Source: Amaurobius ferox (lineage: Eukaryota; Arthropoda; Arachnida; Araneae; Amaurobiidae). From it: DNA of 64,000 nucleotides. Each line of letters opens with the position of its first letter. The stretch's first letter is position 1. The notes beneath the pieces were generated by a model. It searched no databases. It saw only the letters and a program-made list of their open reading frames with translations, and was not told the origin of the DNA. The DNA lies in assembly GCA_951213105.1 (NCBI GenBank), contig OX578138.1, positions 96,749,114-96,813,113 of the forward strand, written 5' to 3'. Positions 45,329 through 58,008 of this stretch are shown one piece after another. Both the position numbers and the translations under genes were made by a program.

Positions 45329-45762
45329 TCTATATATACTAATTGCCAAGTGTCCGTCTGTCTGTCCGTCTGTCTGTCCGTCTGTCTGTCTGTCCGTCTG
45401 TCTGTCACGCCTTTTTTAGGCACTTCCCGAATAGATAAAGACCTGCAATCTGGTACACGGCTCGGTCGTTCGATAAAAACCCCTGGAAAAATCGAATTTT
45501 TCGAAAACGTTCTATAGAGGGGGTGCCCCACATCAAAACGTTCGATAAGTGAAATGACGGGAAAGCATGCTTTGCGATGAGATAGAGACTTCAAATTTGG
45601 TGTATGGGTAAATCGTTCGAAAGGAAGAAAGTGTGCAATTTCAGATTTCCAATATTTTCTACTTAAGGGGGGGTGCGGCACACCAAAACGTTCGAAAAGT
45701 GAAATGATAGGAGAGCATGCTTTGCGATGAGGTAGAGACTTCAAGTTTGGTGTATGGGTAAT
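45329..45762 (+). mobile_element. Helitron H, truncated 5' copy H0
   Basis: Begins TCTATATATACTAATTGCCA right after an A, the Helitron 5' TC terminus, followed by (GTCT)n and GGCACTTCCCGAATAGATAA. Two 150-bp internal units follow before the copy breaks at about 45762. The 3' end is missing. No Rep/helicase gene, hence non-autonomous. The 147-codon minus-strand frame is a property of the repeat. Confidence 0.82.
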
Positions 45763-46101
45763 CTATCTATCATAAATTTACATATAAATCTGTCTACATG
45801 ATTCCTGGTCCCATAATTAACACACCCCAGTCTATTATTATACATTACCTGCATTATGTGCAAATGTACAGTAACAAATCTGGTATACATTCGTATAATT
45901 AATTAATATCTACCAGAAAAGTCTTAATAGATAAAATATGTCATATTCCAGGTGACAATGATCGTTGTTAACATTTAGAAATGAACATTTAGAAATGAAA
46001 TTTTCTGATTAGAAGGGAAAATTCCAATTGAAGTTTAATACTTGGATTATTAGTCATTTGAATCCTAAACTGTCCAAACTTCTAATCTATTATTATTATT
46101 A
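45763..46101. other. Unassigned spacer between Helitron copies
   Basis: AT-rich sequence of no recognised family. It ends TATTATTATTATTA, and the next Helitron copy starts at the TC after that A. Confidence 0.4.
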
Positions 46102-48015
46102 TCTGTATATACTAATTGCCAAGTGTCCGTCTGTCTGTCTGTCACGCTTTTTTCAGGCACTTCCCGAATAGATAGAGACTTGCAATTTGGTGCACGGCTC
46201 GGTCATTCGATAAAAACCCCTGGAAAAATCGAATTTTCCGAAAACGTTCTATAGAGGGGGTGCCCCACACCAAAACGTTCGAAAAGTGAAAAGTTGAGAA
46301 AGCATACTTTGCGATGAGATAGAGACTTCAAATGTGGTGTATAGGTAAATCATTCCAAAGGAAGAAAGTGTGCAATTTCAGATTTTCAGTATTTTCTACT
46401 TAAGGGGGTGCCGCACACCAAAACGTTCGAAAAGTGAAATGATCGGAAAGCATGCTTTGCGATGAGACAGAGACTTCAAATTCGGTGTATGGGTAAATCG
46501 TTCGAAAGGAAGAAAGTGTGCAATTTCAGATTTCCATTTTTTTTTTACTTAAGGGGGTGCCGCACACTAAAACGTTCGAAAAGTGAAATGATAGGAATGC
46601 ATGCTTTGCAATGAGATAGAGACTTCAAATTCGGTGTATGGGTAAATTGTTCGAAAAGAAGAAAATGTACAATTTCAGATTTCCAGTATTTTCTTCTTAA
46701 GGGGGTGTCGCACACCAAAACGTTCGATTTACCGAATAAATGAGAAAAAGCGCCTTTAGAATTTGATAGAGGCATAAAATTTGGTATATGGGCTAATAAT
46801 TTGACGAAAACTCCCAAGACGAATACAATTTTTCAAAAATGTTCGTTTAAGGGTGTGCTCCAGAGTAAAACGTTCGAAAAGTTAATTGATAAAAAATCCA
46901 TGCATTGGAATAAGATAGAGATATTAAATTTGGTGTAAGGGTAGATAGTTTGAAAGGAAGAAAGTTACAATTTCAGTTTACCAATATTTTCTACTTTACG
47001 AGGTGCCGCACACCAAAATGTTCGATTTTCGGAATAAAGGAGAAACGCTCCTTTTAAAACGTGATAGAGGCTTTATATTTGGTATATGGGCGAATCATAT
47101 CATAGAAATCACAAAAAGAATAGATTTTTTCAAAAATGTATGGCAAACGGGGTGGGTACTCCACACAAAAGCATTCGAAGATGAAATACTAGAAAAGCAT
47201 GCTTCAGGATGAGATAGAGACTTCAAATTTTGGTGTACGGGTAAAAAGTTGGAAAGGAAGAAAGTGTGCAATTTCAGTCTTCCAACATTTGCTATTGTAG
47301 GGGTGCCTCTCACTAAAATGTTCGATTTGCCGAACAAATGAAAAACTCCTCCTATACAATGTGATAGAAGCTTGAAATTTAGTATATGGGCTAACCATTT
47401 GACAAAAAAAACCAAACATGAATACAGTTTGACAAAAATGTTCATTAACGGGATGCTACACAGAAAAACGTTCGAAAGGTGAAGTGATAGAAAAAACATG
47501 CTTTTCGATAGAATAGAGACTTCAAATTTGGTGTACGGGTAGATAGTTTGAAAGGAAGAAAGCGTGAAATTTCAGATTTCCAATATTTGCTACATTAAGG
47601 GGTGCCGCACAATAATATGTTCGATTTTTCGAATAAATGAGGTAAGCTTCTTTTTAAATGTGATAGAGGCTTGATATTCGGTATATGAGCCAATCATCTG
47701 ATAAAAAACCCAAGACAAAGAGAGTTTTTCAAAAATGTTCATTTATGGGTGTGCTTCACAGAAAAAAGTTCCAAAGGAGAAATACTAATATAGGGGTGCC
47801 TCGGGATGAGATAGACTTTAATGTGGTGCACCGGTAAATAATTCGAAAGGAGGAAATGCGGAAATTTAGTTTCAAAATATTTTCTTCTTTAGGGGGTTCT
47901 GCACACCAACATATTCGATTTGTCGAATAAATGTGAAGCGCGAATTATTAAAAAATTTACATTATTCGGGGTTGCTTATTGCGAGACCGTTGATTTTCAA
48001 CGGGTATTCGGCTAG
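46102..48015 (+). mobile_element. Helitron H, full-length copy H1
   Basis: 5' terminus TCTGTATATACTAATTGCCA preceded by A. The 3' terminus is a textbook hairpin CCGTTGA-TTT-TCAACGG followed by GTATTCGG and CTAG (48012-48015), then T. The interior is about twelve alternating units of two kinds, with CAAAACGTTCGAAAAGTGAA or CAAAACGTTCGATTTACCGA, each about 148-150 bp. No replication-initiator or helicase frame is present. Non-autonomous Helitron with minisatellite core, first of three head-to-tail copies. Confidence 0.88.
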
Positions 48016-49599
48016 TATATACTAATTGCCAAGTGTCCGTCTGTCTGTCTGTCTGTCTGTCCGTCTGTCTGTCTGTCACGCTTTTTTTAGGCACTTCCCG
48101 AATAGATAGAGATTTGAAATTTGGTACACGGCTCCGTCGTTCGATAAAACCCCCTAGAAAAATCGAATTTTTCGAAAACGTTCTATAGAGGGGGTGCCCC
48201 ACACCAAAACGTTCGAAAAGTGAAATGACGGGAAAGCATGCTTTGCGATGAGATAGAGACTTCAAATTTGGTATATGGGTAAATCACTCGAAAGGAAAAA
48301 AGTGTGCAATTTCAGATTTCCAATATTTTATCCTTAAGGGGGGGTGCAGCACACCAAAACGTTCGAAAAGTGATATGATAGGAGAGCATGCTTTGCGATG
48401 AGATTGAGACTTCAAGTTTGGAGTATGGGTAAACCGGATGAAACAAATAAAGTGTGGAATTTCAGATTTCCAATATTTTCTACTTAAGGGGGTGCCGCAC
48501 ACCAAAACGTTCGAAAAGTGAAATGATAGGAAAGCATGCTTTGCGATGAGATAGAGACTTCAAATTCGGTGTATGGGTAAATCGTTCGAAAGGAAGAAAG
48601 TGTGCAATTTCAGATTTCCAATATTTTCTACTTAAGGGGGTGCCGCACACCAAAACGTTCGATTTACCGAATAAATGAGAAAATACGCCTTTAAAATTTG
48701 ATAGAGGCTTAAAATTTGGTATATGGGCTAATAATTTGACGAAAACGCCCAAGACGAATACAGTTTTTCAAAAATGTTCGTTTAAGGGGGTGCTCCAGAG
48801 TAAAACGTTCGAAAAGTCAATTGATAAAGAAAACCATGCTTTGGAATGAGATAGAGATATCAGATTTGGTGTAAGGATAGATAGTTTGAAAGGGCGAAAG
48901 TGTACAATTTCAGTTTACCAATATTTTCTACTTTAGGGGGTGCCTCACACCAAAATGTTCGATTTTCGGAATAAAGGAGAAACTCTCCTTTAAAAACGTG
49001 ATAGAGGCTTTATATTTGGTATATGGGCGAAACATCTCATAGAAATCACAAAAAGAATAGAGTTTTTAAAAAATGTATAGTTAAGGGGGTGGGTACTCCA
49101 CACAAAAGCATTCGAAAGATGACATGCTAGAAAAGCATGCTTCACGATGAGATAGAGACTTCAAATTTGGTGTACGGGTAAAAAGTTGGAAAGGAAGAAA
49201 GTGTGCAATTTTAGTCTTCCAACATTTGCTATTGTAGGGGGTGCCGATGTCTCTCATTCGTTCGAAACGTTCAAAAAGAGAATTGATAAAAAACCATGCT
49301 TCGAAATGAGATAGAGATATCAAATTTGGTGTAAGGGTAGATAGTTTGAAAGGAAGAAAGTGTGAAATTTTAGATTTCCAATATTTGCTACTTTAAGGGG
49401 TGCGCACACTAATAGGTTCGATTTTCTGAATAAATGAGTCACGCTTCCTTTTAAATGTGATAGAGGATTGATATTTGGTATATGGGCCAATCATCTGATA
49501 AAAAACACAAAACAAACAGAGGAAGAAGTGCGAAAATTTAGTTTTCCAATATTTTCTCCTTATTGCGAGACCGTTGATTTTCAACGGGTATACGGCTAG
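48016..49599 (+). mobile_element. Helitron H, tandem copy H2
   Basis: Starts TATATACTAATTGCCAAGTG immediately after the CTAG of H1 (the initial TC is missing at the junction). It has the (GTCT)n tract and the same two unit types. It ends with the same hairpin CCGTTGA-TTT-TCAACGG, GTATACGG and CTAG (49596-49599). Its first 775 bp are nearly identical to H3. Confidence 0.88.
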
Positions 49600-50627
49600 T
49601 ATATACTAATTGCCAAGTGTCCGTCTGTCTGTCTGTCTGTCCGTCTGTCTGTCTGTCACGCTTTTTTTAGGCACTTCCCGAATAGATAGAGACTTGCAAT
49701 TTGGTACACGGCTCGGTCGTTCGATAAAAACCCCTGGAAAAATCGAATTTTTCGAAAACGTTCTATAGAGGGGGTGCCCCACACCAAAACGTTCGAAAAG
49801 TGAAATGACGGGAAAGCATGCTTTGCGATGAGATAGAGACTTCAAATTTGGTATATGGGTAAATCACTTGAAAGGAAAAAAGTGTGCAATTTCAGATTTC
49901 CAATATTTTATCCTTAAGGGGGGGTGCAGCACACCAAAACGTTCGAAAAGTGATATGATAGGAGAGCATGCTTTGCGATGAGATTGAGACTTCAAGTTTG
50001 GAGTATGGGTAAACCGGATGAAACAAATAAAGTGTGGAATTTCAGATTTCCAATATTTTCTACTTAAGGGGGTGCCGCACACCAAAACGTTCGAAAAGTG
50101 AAATGATAGGAAAGCATGCTTTGCGATGAGATAGAGACTTCAAATTCGGTGTATGGGTAAATCGTTCGAAAGGAAGAAAGTGTGCAATTTCAGATCTCCA
50201 ATATTTTCTACTTAAGGGGGTGTCGCACACCAAAACGTTCGATTTACCGAATAAATGAGAAAATACGCCTTTAAAATTTGATAGAGGCTTAAAATTTGGT
50301 ATATAAGCTAATAATTTGACGAAAACGCCCATAAAACTCAGAGATTTAATTGACTTTCTCGCTTTAAACCAACGACTTCAAATCTCCATCGTTGGGAATC
50401 ATGGAGTAAGAGAGTAGAACGTCTAGAAAAAGGTTTCGTTTTCCATTAATATCTCGACAACCCCTGGTCTTAGAAACTCGAAACAGTTACTAGATTTTAA
50501 GGTTATTTCAAGACTACCCACCAAATTTCATAAAATTCGGTTCAGCCGTTCTCCCGTGATGTTGGATCACACATACAGACTTTTCTTCTTTATAGATATT
50601 CCGCACGAATAACAGGTATACTGCTAG
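49600..50627 (+). mobile_element. Helitron H, tandem copy H3 (chimeric end)
   Basis: Starts directly after the CTAG of H2 and follows it to about 50330 (AATTTGACGAAAACGCCCA). It then switches to text of the other Helitron family and ends CCGCACGAATAACAGG, TATACTGCTAG (CTAG at 50624-50627), closely related to the terminus at 58511. The last part therefore came from a different Helitron. Confidence 0.82.
50331..50596 (-). mobile_element. 5' fragment of a second Helitron family inside H3
   Basis: On the minus strand it starts TCTATAAAGAAGAAAAGTCT next to a T at 50597. It continues with AACATCACGGGAGAACGGCT, GAACCGAATTTTATGAAATT and TTGTCGAGATATTAATGG, the same order as the minus-strand 5' part of the 58511-62119 Helitron. 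Its own 3' end is missing at 50331. Confidence 0.78.
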
Positions 50628-50692
50628 TATGTGATGAGAGTGAAACCCGTCCGTAAATGCTATTATTTGCAATAAGAGTACATCCTCATTTT

Positions 50693-51611
50693 TACTTTCC
50701 TTATATACATAATGTATAAGGAAAGTATTGCGACGGGGTCGAAAATTCGAATTCGAGTTTTCGACGGGAGAGCACGTTTCAAGCATCCCAGATCACGAAT
50801 CGAACATTTTTCAGGTGATGTCTGTGTATGTATGTGTGTGTGTGTATGTCGGTGAGTCTGTGGAGACGATATCTCACGAACGAATGGAGCGATTCGAATG
50901 AAATTTGGTACAAAATTCACAAACCATGAATACTAGAAGCCTATTGTTTTTAAACACAATCGAATGTTCAGAATCCCCCTAAATTTTTGAGTAAAATTTG
51001 AAAAAATCATCAAAACATCAAAATCTTTAATAAAATTACGCAAATAGACATGTCTAATGTAATTTTTCCTTAGAAAACGATGACATAACCTTTAGAACGC
51101 TAGCAATAACCGTTCTCGAGATATTGCACATTTTTCAATAAATTTATCAAAAAATCCTATAAATAAAAAGAAAATATTAACTGTTGAGAAACATGTTCAC
51201 TTTACATATGTAATATTATGCGATAAATTTTGGTGATATCATTCTCATGGATCTAGCTCGTTCCTTTCATGAGAAAAGATACTTTGAGTAATTATTTTGT
51301 ATTTGAACGCCAATAGTCATTTATCTGCTGTAAGAAAAACTTATTTCTCTGTTCATAACGCGGGGCGAGATTGGCGACGAATTTGGCGGCATGTTGCCAA
51401 CTTGGCGACTTTTTTAAATGGTGCCAAATAACGAAAATCTCGTCAAATGGATAAAAATGACGCTAAATCAATGAAAATGACGACTAATTAAAGAAAATTC
51501 AATATCTTGGAAAGAATATAAGTATCTGCTACAAGAATAAAAATTTTTTAGCTGTAAAACAAGTAAATTCATTGCATTATATAAAAAAGGTCATGAGCTG
51601 CCCACATCAGA
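50693..51611 (-). repeat. Family P repeat, copy P9
   Basis: Left palindrome TACTTTCCTTATATACATAA/TGTATAAGGAAAGTA, tail motif GCGACGGGGTCGAAAATTCG, short (TG)n at 50822-50848, TTGGCGA block at about 51360-51440, close at CATGAGCTGCCCACATCAGAT. Confidence 0.87.
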
Positions 51612-52227
51612 TTTTTTTTATATTGTATATTCAGTCAGAAGAACGAGTGTACTGCTATTACTCATATAAAATATTTATATTATCGACTAAAACCTTTTCA
51701 GCATTTGAAATCAACATATTCATCCTGTGAATTCACCTATACAAATTCATCAGAAATCACTTCAATTATAATGTATTTTTAACGTTATCTCCTGCAATTA
51801 TATGCATATCTGACAAGTGCTCTGAATAATGAATTTCAGTCTCTGAAATGCTTTTCTATTCCCGCCATTTCTATTTCTAAAAAAAATTACCATAATTCAT
51901 TAAAGAGAGATGTTACTCAAAATAATGCGTCTAAAATTAGATACGCATAATAAAATTTTTGAAATGACTTTCATAACAGCATGTATCGTTTTCACGAGGA
52001 TTTCATGAATTTTGTATGACACTAATTTATTTCTAGTGCTTCTAGATAGCATCGCAAAACAAATGAGAATGCTGTCAAAATGAATAAATAATTTCAAAAT
52101 TTTAATAAGATTTTAAATACCTATTTTTGCAAGAACGTTTAGGAAATAAGTGGTCTTGAAATCAGTAAGTCGAAATTAAATTTACATTATTTTTAATACT
52201 TTCGGTTAAATTATAAAAGACAAAAAA
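51612..52227. other. Unassigned AT-rich stretch
   Basis: No gene or repeat recognised between inversely oriented P9 and P10. The two P copies face away with their 5' ends toward this spacer. Confidence 0.45.
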
Positions 52228-53163
52228 AATCTGATGTGGGCAGCACATGACTTTCCTTACATAATGCAATAAATTTACTACTTTTAAGTACAAAAAATAG
52301 ATTATTTTTATAGTAGTTATTTATATTCTTTCCAAGATATTGAATTTTCGTCAATGAGTCGTCATTTTCCATGTCGTCATCAACAATGAGTCGTCATTGA
52401 TTTAGCGCCATTTTTATCCATTTGGCGAGATTTTCGCTAAATTAGCAACATTTTAAGAAGTCGCCAAGTTGGAGACATTCCACCAAATTCGTCGCCAAAA
52501 TCTCGCCAAGCGTTATGGACGAAGTTATTCTTTCAGCAGATAAATGACTATTGGCGTTCAAATACAAAAGTATTACTCAAAGTATCTTTTTTCATGAATG
52601 GGACGAGCTATATCCACGAGAATGATGTCTTCAAATTTATCGCATGGTATTACATATGGAAAGTGAACATATTTCTCAATAGGAAATATTTTTTTTTATT
52701 TTATATGACTTTTTGATAATATCTTTAAAAATGTGCAATATCACGAGAACGGTTCATGTTAGCGTTCTAAAATTTATGTCTATCGTTTTCTAATGAAAAA
52801 TTACATAAGAAATGTGTATTTGCGTAACTTTATTAGCGGTTTTGATTTTTTGATGATTTTTTCAAAATTTCACTCGAAACTTTAAGGGGGTTCTGAACAT
52901 TCGATTACCTATAATAACAATAGGCTTCCAGTGTTTACGGATTGTGATTTTTGTACCAAATTTCGTTTGAATCGGTCCCTTCGTTCGTCAGTTATCTTCT
53001 CCAAAGTCTCACTAACACAGACATACACACACAGATATTACTTCAAAAATGTTTGATTCGTGATCAGGCATGCTTGAAACGTGCTCTCCCGTCGAAAACT
53101 CGAATTCGAATTTTCGACCCCGTTACAATACTTTCCTTATACATTATGTATATAAGGAAAGTA
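52228..53163 (+). repeat. Family P repeat, copy P10
   Basis: Starts AATCTGATGTGGGCAGCACA, then TGACTTTCCTTACATAATGC. TTGGCGA block at 52418-52510, very short CA tract at 53018-53035, 3' palindrome at 53129-53163. Confidence 0.87.
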
Positions 53164-54039
53164 ATATATCAAATTAATCAGAGATTTAAAAATAAAGTAT
53201 ATTACATTTGCATTTAGAGGTACCACAAATAAGATATAGATATCGAATTTAGAACAGAAATTGCAGATATTTTCTGGACTTCAAATTTTTAAATAACCAT
53301 ACAGAACAATTTTTAATTTTCGTTGTAAGGGATATTTAATACCAAGTTCGAAATTCGAAACTATTGCGAAACGTATTTTTTAATGAGGTAGAGACTTGAA
53401 ATATGGTGCAACGCTAGATCGTTAGACTCAAGGACTCAAGAAAAGTCGTTATAGAAGGACCTAGGACACTGCAATGGTGCTTTATCTCAAATTTTATAAA
53501 ACATCGCTGGGATTATTTAAGGAGAAACGGACGTAAATTGGACTCATAAAGAGCTAAAGAGGGTCGGCAGGAACACTCATAGGGAGGACATTGGGGCAAG
53601 TCTGAATTCGAGATTTCCCTAGTCACATAATTTGGAATAGGGGAGAAAATTCTTCGCCCGAAATAAATGAAATTTAACGGGTTTAAATGTGTTCCGCGGA
53701 TAAAGGCCTTGAGTCGCTGAGACAAGCGGGTGGGAGGGGGATCAACGAGCGGGGCGTAGAGGCACTGAAAACTAGGGAGGATATCCAAAAGAGACCCAAT
53801 TAAAATAATTATCCCTGTGTAATCAAAGTGACAACACTTTGGTACAATATGAACATTCTTTCATACTATTATCTGCACTTATGATATTTTGAAGAGTGTT
53901 TAAGAAAGCTCTAAAACTAGAATACTAGCGTTAATTTGATGGTACATAAGAAAGAGGGAGCTTTGCACTAGTTTCATTTCAGAGGTGCAGACTTAAATAT
54001 TCGATATTCCAGATATATGAGATATACCCAACCCCTTTT
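53164..54039. other. Unassigned stretch with a GC-richer patch
   Basis: 53500-53800 is GC-richer with a 91-codon minus frame of no known family. About 50 bp around TTTAAATGTGTTCCGCGGAT resemble 29955-30010, and both can be read in the same frame, hinting at a decayed shared repeat. Confidence 0.35.
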
Positions 54040-54485
54040 ATGTGAAATTGACACTTGAAACTTTGTGACCGGGTCAACAGAGTAATAACACCTACTGCAA
54101 AAATGTTCAATAAGACCTACTGAAAAAATATTCAACAGGACCTATTGAAAAAAGCTTGAAACTTTGTGAACAGTTTAATAAGATATACTGTAAAAGACCT
54201 ACAGTTTAATAAGACCTACTGCAAGAAACATATTCCCCAGAAACATACAGTTCAACAAGAATTACTGCAAAAAAACTTGAAACTTTGAACGAGTGAACAG
54301 TTCAATAATACCTATTACAAAAATGTTCAATAAGACCCACTGCAAAAAATACTTGAAACATTGTTAATAGTCCAATAAAACCTACTGCAAAAGACCTACA
54401 GTTCAATAAGACCTCCTACAAAAACACTTGAAAATTTGTGAACGAGTAAACAGTTCAATAAGATCTACTGGATAAATCGAATTAT
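54040..54485 (+). repeat. Degenerate array of TTCAATAAGACCTACTGCAA units
   Basis: At least ten imperfect units of about 28-60 bp built from CTTGAAACTTTGTGAACAG and TTCAATAAGACCTACTGCAA(A). No constant period and no coding frame. Confidence 0.85.
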
Positions 54486-55985
54486 TCAAATACTTACTCG
54501 GGTTTTGCTTTTTTTGATGTCTTTAAATTTCAACTGGTTTTAGCTAATAATACATTACATTTGCTAAAAAATGTCATGCATATAACATAATAAGATTGAA
54601 TAAAAGCTATGTAAATGTTGTGCGACTGTTGACTAGTTCTATGTGAATGGTATCATAAGTGGGCGTGGATGTTATGGAATACTGATGCATGATATAACTG
54701 AGTGGAGCCCCTCACTTCTGACAGAATAACACAATTTAAACTCTCAGGGACAAAATGTACTTATTTTGAATTAAATAATGTATCTAAAACTGGCTCTGCA
54801 CTTCAGATCGGAAAATGCAATTTAATATAATTCATTTCTATCTGCATTTCTTTGACAAATAGAGCATTAAATTTAATAATATAGCCTCCCTAAAGACATG
54901 CACTGCAAGAGCTTTAAACTATCATATAATACATTTCTAGTTTTTGAAGAGCATAATGTAATTACTCACTAAGAATTAACCTTAACAAACATATCAAAAA
55001 CCATTTTAAATATAATGAATTTTTAATATGCAATTCAACAGATTCTTTTGAATTATGAATTTCATTTTATAAACGCATATTGTCTGCTGCCCGTCTATTA
55101 TGGAAATTCCATTTTAATGCATTCATGAAATATGTTATTCAAAACAACGGATTTTAAATTAAATATAAATAGTAGAATTGTTGAAACGACTTGCGTCTAA
55201 ATATTTGCCTCTCTTGAAAGATTGCGTAAATTTTATGTTGCTGACTTCTTTTGTGCTCTTTTGAATATGTTGCAAAATGAAGACAAATGCTGTCAACAGA
55301 AATATACTATTTAAGTTAATTTATATAATTGTATCTCTTTCTCGAAGGCCGTAAAGGGCATAAAGTATTCAAATGAAGCTGAAATACGAAATTTCAAATA
55401 CTTTCAGTGAATTGTAAATGGTAAGAATTATTTTAAATTGGTTCCATATACTTTTAATGTAATGATTGCATACTAAAGAAATGTACTTTCTGCTGTCAAA
55501 TTCATCGCATTACAACTTATCGTGACTTACAGTATTCAGAACTGTAGCAATTTCGAAAATACGATGGAAACTGACACTAGCAAGACGATTAGATAGATAA
55601 TTCGTATTCGCGTATTAACTGCAAAATTAGATACTAATTCGCGTAATAAGATGAATTAGAATTAATTCGCGTAATAAGATGTATAAAACAAAATAAATTT
55701 CTTCACAAATACGGTAATAAAATATAACAAGCCTTGGTTCGGAAACACGTGTATTTGTTCTCCTCATAAGTGAACATCCTAAGAAGTCTGGCGAAATGGG
55801 CAGCCAGTAGAAGAATATTCCTTTAAATATAACAATGGTTATACCTAGGCAAAATTCATATAAACCAGAAACAAAGCATGGAATAAGAGCACATAAAAAA
55901 AACTGGGATGAAGAAAAATAAGAAAGCGAAAAACAAAGGTAAAAAATGTTCATGATGGTCTATGTTGTTTACAAATGCCGGTCGA
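54486..55985. other. Unassigned AT-rich stretch
   Basis: No repeat family recognised. A 108-codon minus frame (55627-55953) is rich in Phe, Leu and Ile and lies just downstream of the LINE relic. It may be a 3'-flank chance frame. Confidence 0.4.
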
Positions 55986-55999
55986 TTATGCCGCTAGAT

Positions 56000-56620
56000 A
56001 TCCAGCTCTCCAGTATTTCTTAATGATTGAATTAAAAGCGACTAGTGCATGGGTGCATAGCACTCGTCTAAATGTTTTCCAGACATAGGCTGTCTTAGGT
56101 AACATAAAATGCAATCCGGGGAAGCAGTAAGTTCGGTTCGATGGAGATGAGACCTGAGACAGTCATGACCAGTCAGAAGTCTATACCTGGCAATGGCTTC
56201 TCATCAGCAGCTGGAATGACAGAAATGTTCTTTGCTGATAACGAACGCTCCATGACTTTCGCTTAGGTGCCTCCAGAGATTCTGCCTCAATTTCCTTTTG
56301 TGTTGGATTTTAATATACAGTTGTGCTGAATGAAAAGTCACAGGCTTTAACAATCTCTGCTATATAGCACCCTTTCTGGCCCAAAAGTCCTCTTTTTCAT
56401 TTCCTGGTACTCCGCAGTGTGCAGGCACCCACTGTAAAGCCATTCTGTGCGTTAGGTCTTGCCTCTTGATCTCTTTAATCCGGATACTATTGTTTCTTTG
56501 GTTGCCGGAAATTTCCTGGAGAGCCGAACTAAGTCTGAGACGAAAGCAGCACTGTTGAATGAAGAAGTGTCATGATGGCCTATTATATCTTATTTCTTCT
56601 AGTTGTGTCAGGCCCACCCA
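56000..56620 (-). pseudogene. Non-LTR retrotransposon RNase H and C-terminal relic
   Basis: The minus strand reads, across frames: NSAAFVSDLVRLSRK, then ALQWVPAHCGVPGNEKEDFW and ARKGA (56360-56435), which is the conserved C-terminal part of the RNase H domain of jockey/I-like elements. Further on come ARYRLLTGHDCLRSHLHRTE (about 56150-56205) and SPDCILCYLRQPMSGKHLDE (about 56070-56130) with a CxxC...H...C zinc knuckle that closes such polyproteins. The aspartate of the usual NEKAD motif is present as EKED. Stops interrupt the frame and the reverse-transcriptase part is absent, so it is a 5'-truncated dead copy. Confidence 0.78.
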
Positions 56621-56934
56621 TAAAAATTGTGGGCCACGTAAAAACATTTACCACGTTCCACTCCATATTTAATTTCCCCCTCATTGAATTTGTTATGCCT
56701 TCTCCTCAAAATTATGTCAGGAGTTTGTTTCCACCAACTTGAATGTGTCCATCCCGCTTATGGTAGCCCTGGTTGTAAGTTGATTAAGTTGTCAAATAGA
56801 TTTATTGTCAGGTGCTTAGTTTCTGTATAAATAATTCATGTCCTTTCATTTCTGTTCCGCTTGCTCAAGTTCCTTTAATAACTTTTCAATTATTTCCCTC
56901 TTGCCACAATAAATGTCACAACCAATCTTATTAT
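56621..56934. other. Unassigned stretch upstream of the LINE relic
   Basis: Moderate complexity, no recognised domain. It may include a few more decayed LINE codons. Confidence 0.35.
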
Positions 56935-57901
56935 TTTCCTTATATACATAGTATAATGTATAATGAACGTATGACGGGGTCGAAAATTCGAATTCGAGTT
57001 TTTGACGAGAGAGCACGTTTCAAGCATCTCTGATCACGAATCGAAGATTTTTGGGGTGATGTCTGTGTGTCTGTGTGAAAGCGTGTGTGTGTGTTTGTGA
57101 AAGTATGTGTGTGTGTGTGTGTCAGTAAGTCTGTGGAGACGATATCTCACGAACGAATGGGGTGATTCGAATGAAATTTGGTGTAAAAATTACAATCCAT
57201 GAATACTGGAAGCCTATTGTTTTTAAACACAATCTAATCCATAACCCCTTAAATTTTGAAAAAATTAGTGAAATTTAAGTGAAATTTTCAAAAAATCATC
57301 GAAAAGTTCAAACCTTTAATAAAGTTACGCAAATAGACACTTCTTGTATAATTTTTCCTTAAAAAACGATTGACATGAACTTCAGAATGCTGGCATGGAC
57401 CTTTCTCGAGATATCGCACATTTTTCAAATAAATTTATCAAAAAATCCCATAAATTAAAAGAAAATATTAATTGTTGAGAAACATGTTTACTTTTCATAC
57501 ATAATATCATGCGATAAATTTGGTAACATCATTCTCGTTAATCTAGCTCGTTCCATTCATGAGAAAAGACACTTTGAGAACGACTTTTGTATTTGAATGC
57601 CAATAATCATTTTTCTGCTATAAAAATAACTTATTTCTCCATCCATAACGCTTGGCGACGAATTTGGCGAAATGTCGTGAACTTGGCAACTTTTTTAAAT
57701 GTTACCAAGTTAACGAAAATCTCGCCAAATGGATAAAAATGACGCTAAATCAATGAAAATGACGACTGATTGATGAAAATTAAATATTTTGGAAAGAATA
57801 TATAAGTATCTACTATAAGAATAAACTGTTCTTTTTTTTAGTGTAAGAGTAGTAAATCTATTGCCTTATATAAGGAAAGTCATGTCCTGCCCACAACAGA
57901 T
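56935..57901 (-). repeat. Family P repeat, copy P11
   Basis: Left palindrome region TTTTCCTTATATACATAGTA/TAATGTATAATGAACGTA is decayed. Tail motif GACGGGGTCGAAAATTCGAA, (TG)n at 57062-57122, TCGCCAA block at 57640-57725, closes on GTCATGTCCTGCCCACAACA. About 100 bp separate it from A10. Confidence 0.85.
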
Positions 57902-58008
57902 TTTTTTGATATGCGTATTGCCCAATGATTGTTGAGTTCTTTGCATGTTTACACTGATGTAGGAAACTTACATTTATTATACAGTTGTTTCAATTAGTAA
58001 ATGATAAT

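Noticed and set aside
45301..45744. 147-codon minus-strand open frame as a gene
   Set aside because: It is made of Helitron H tandem units and the (GTCT)n tract; frames shift with G-tract length in neighbouring units.
45763..45800. Another Helitron 5' end (TCTATCTATCATAAATTTAC after A)
   Set aside because: It resembles a Helitron start, but no downstream (GTCT)n tract or matching 3' end could be tied to it.
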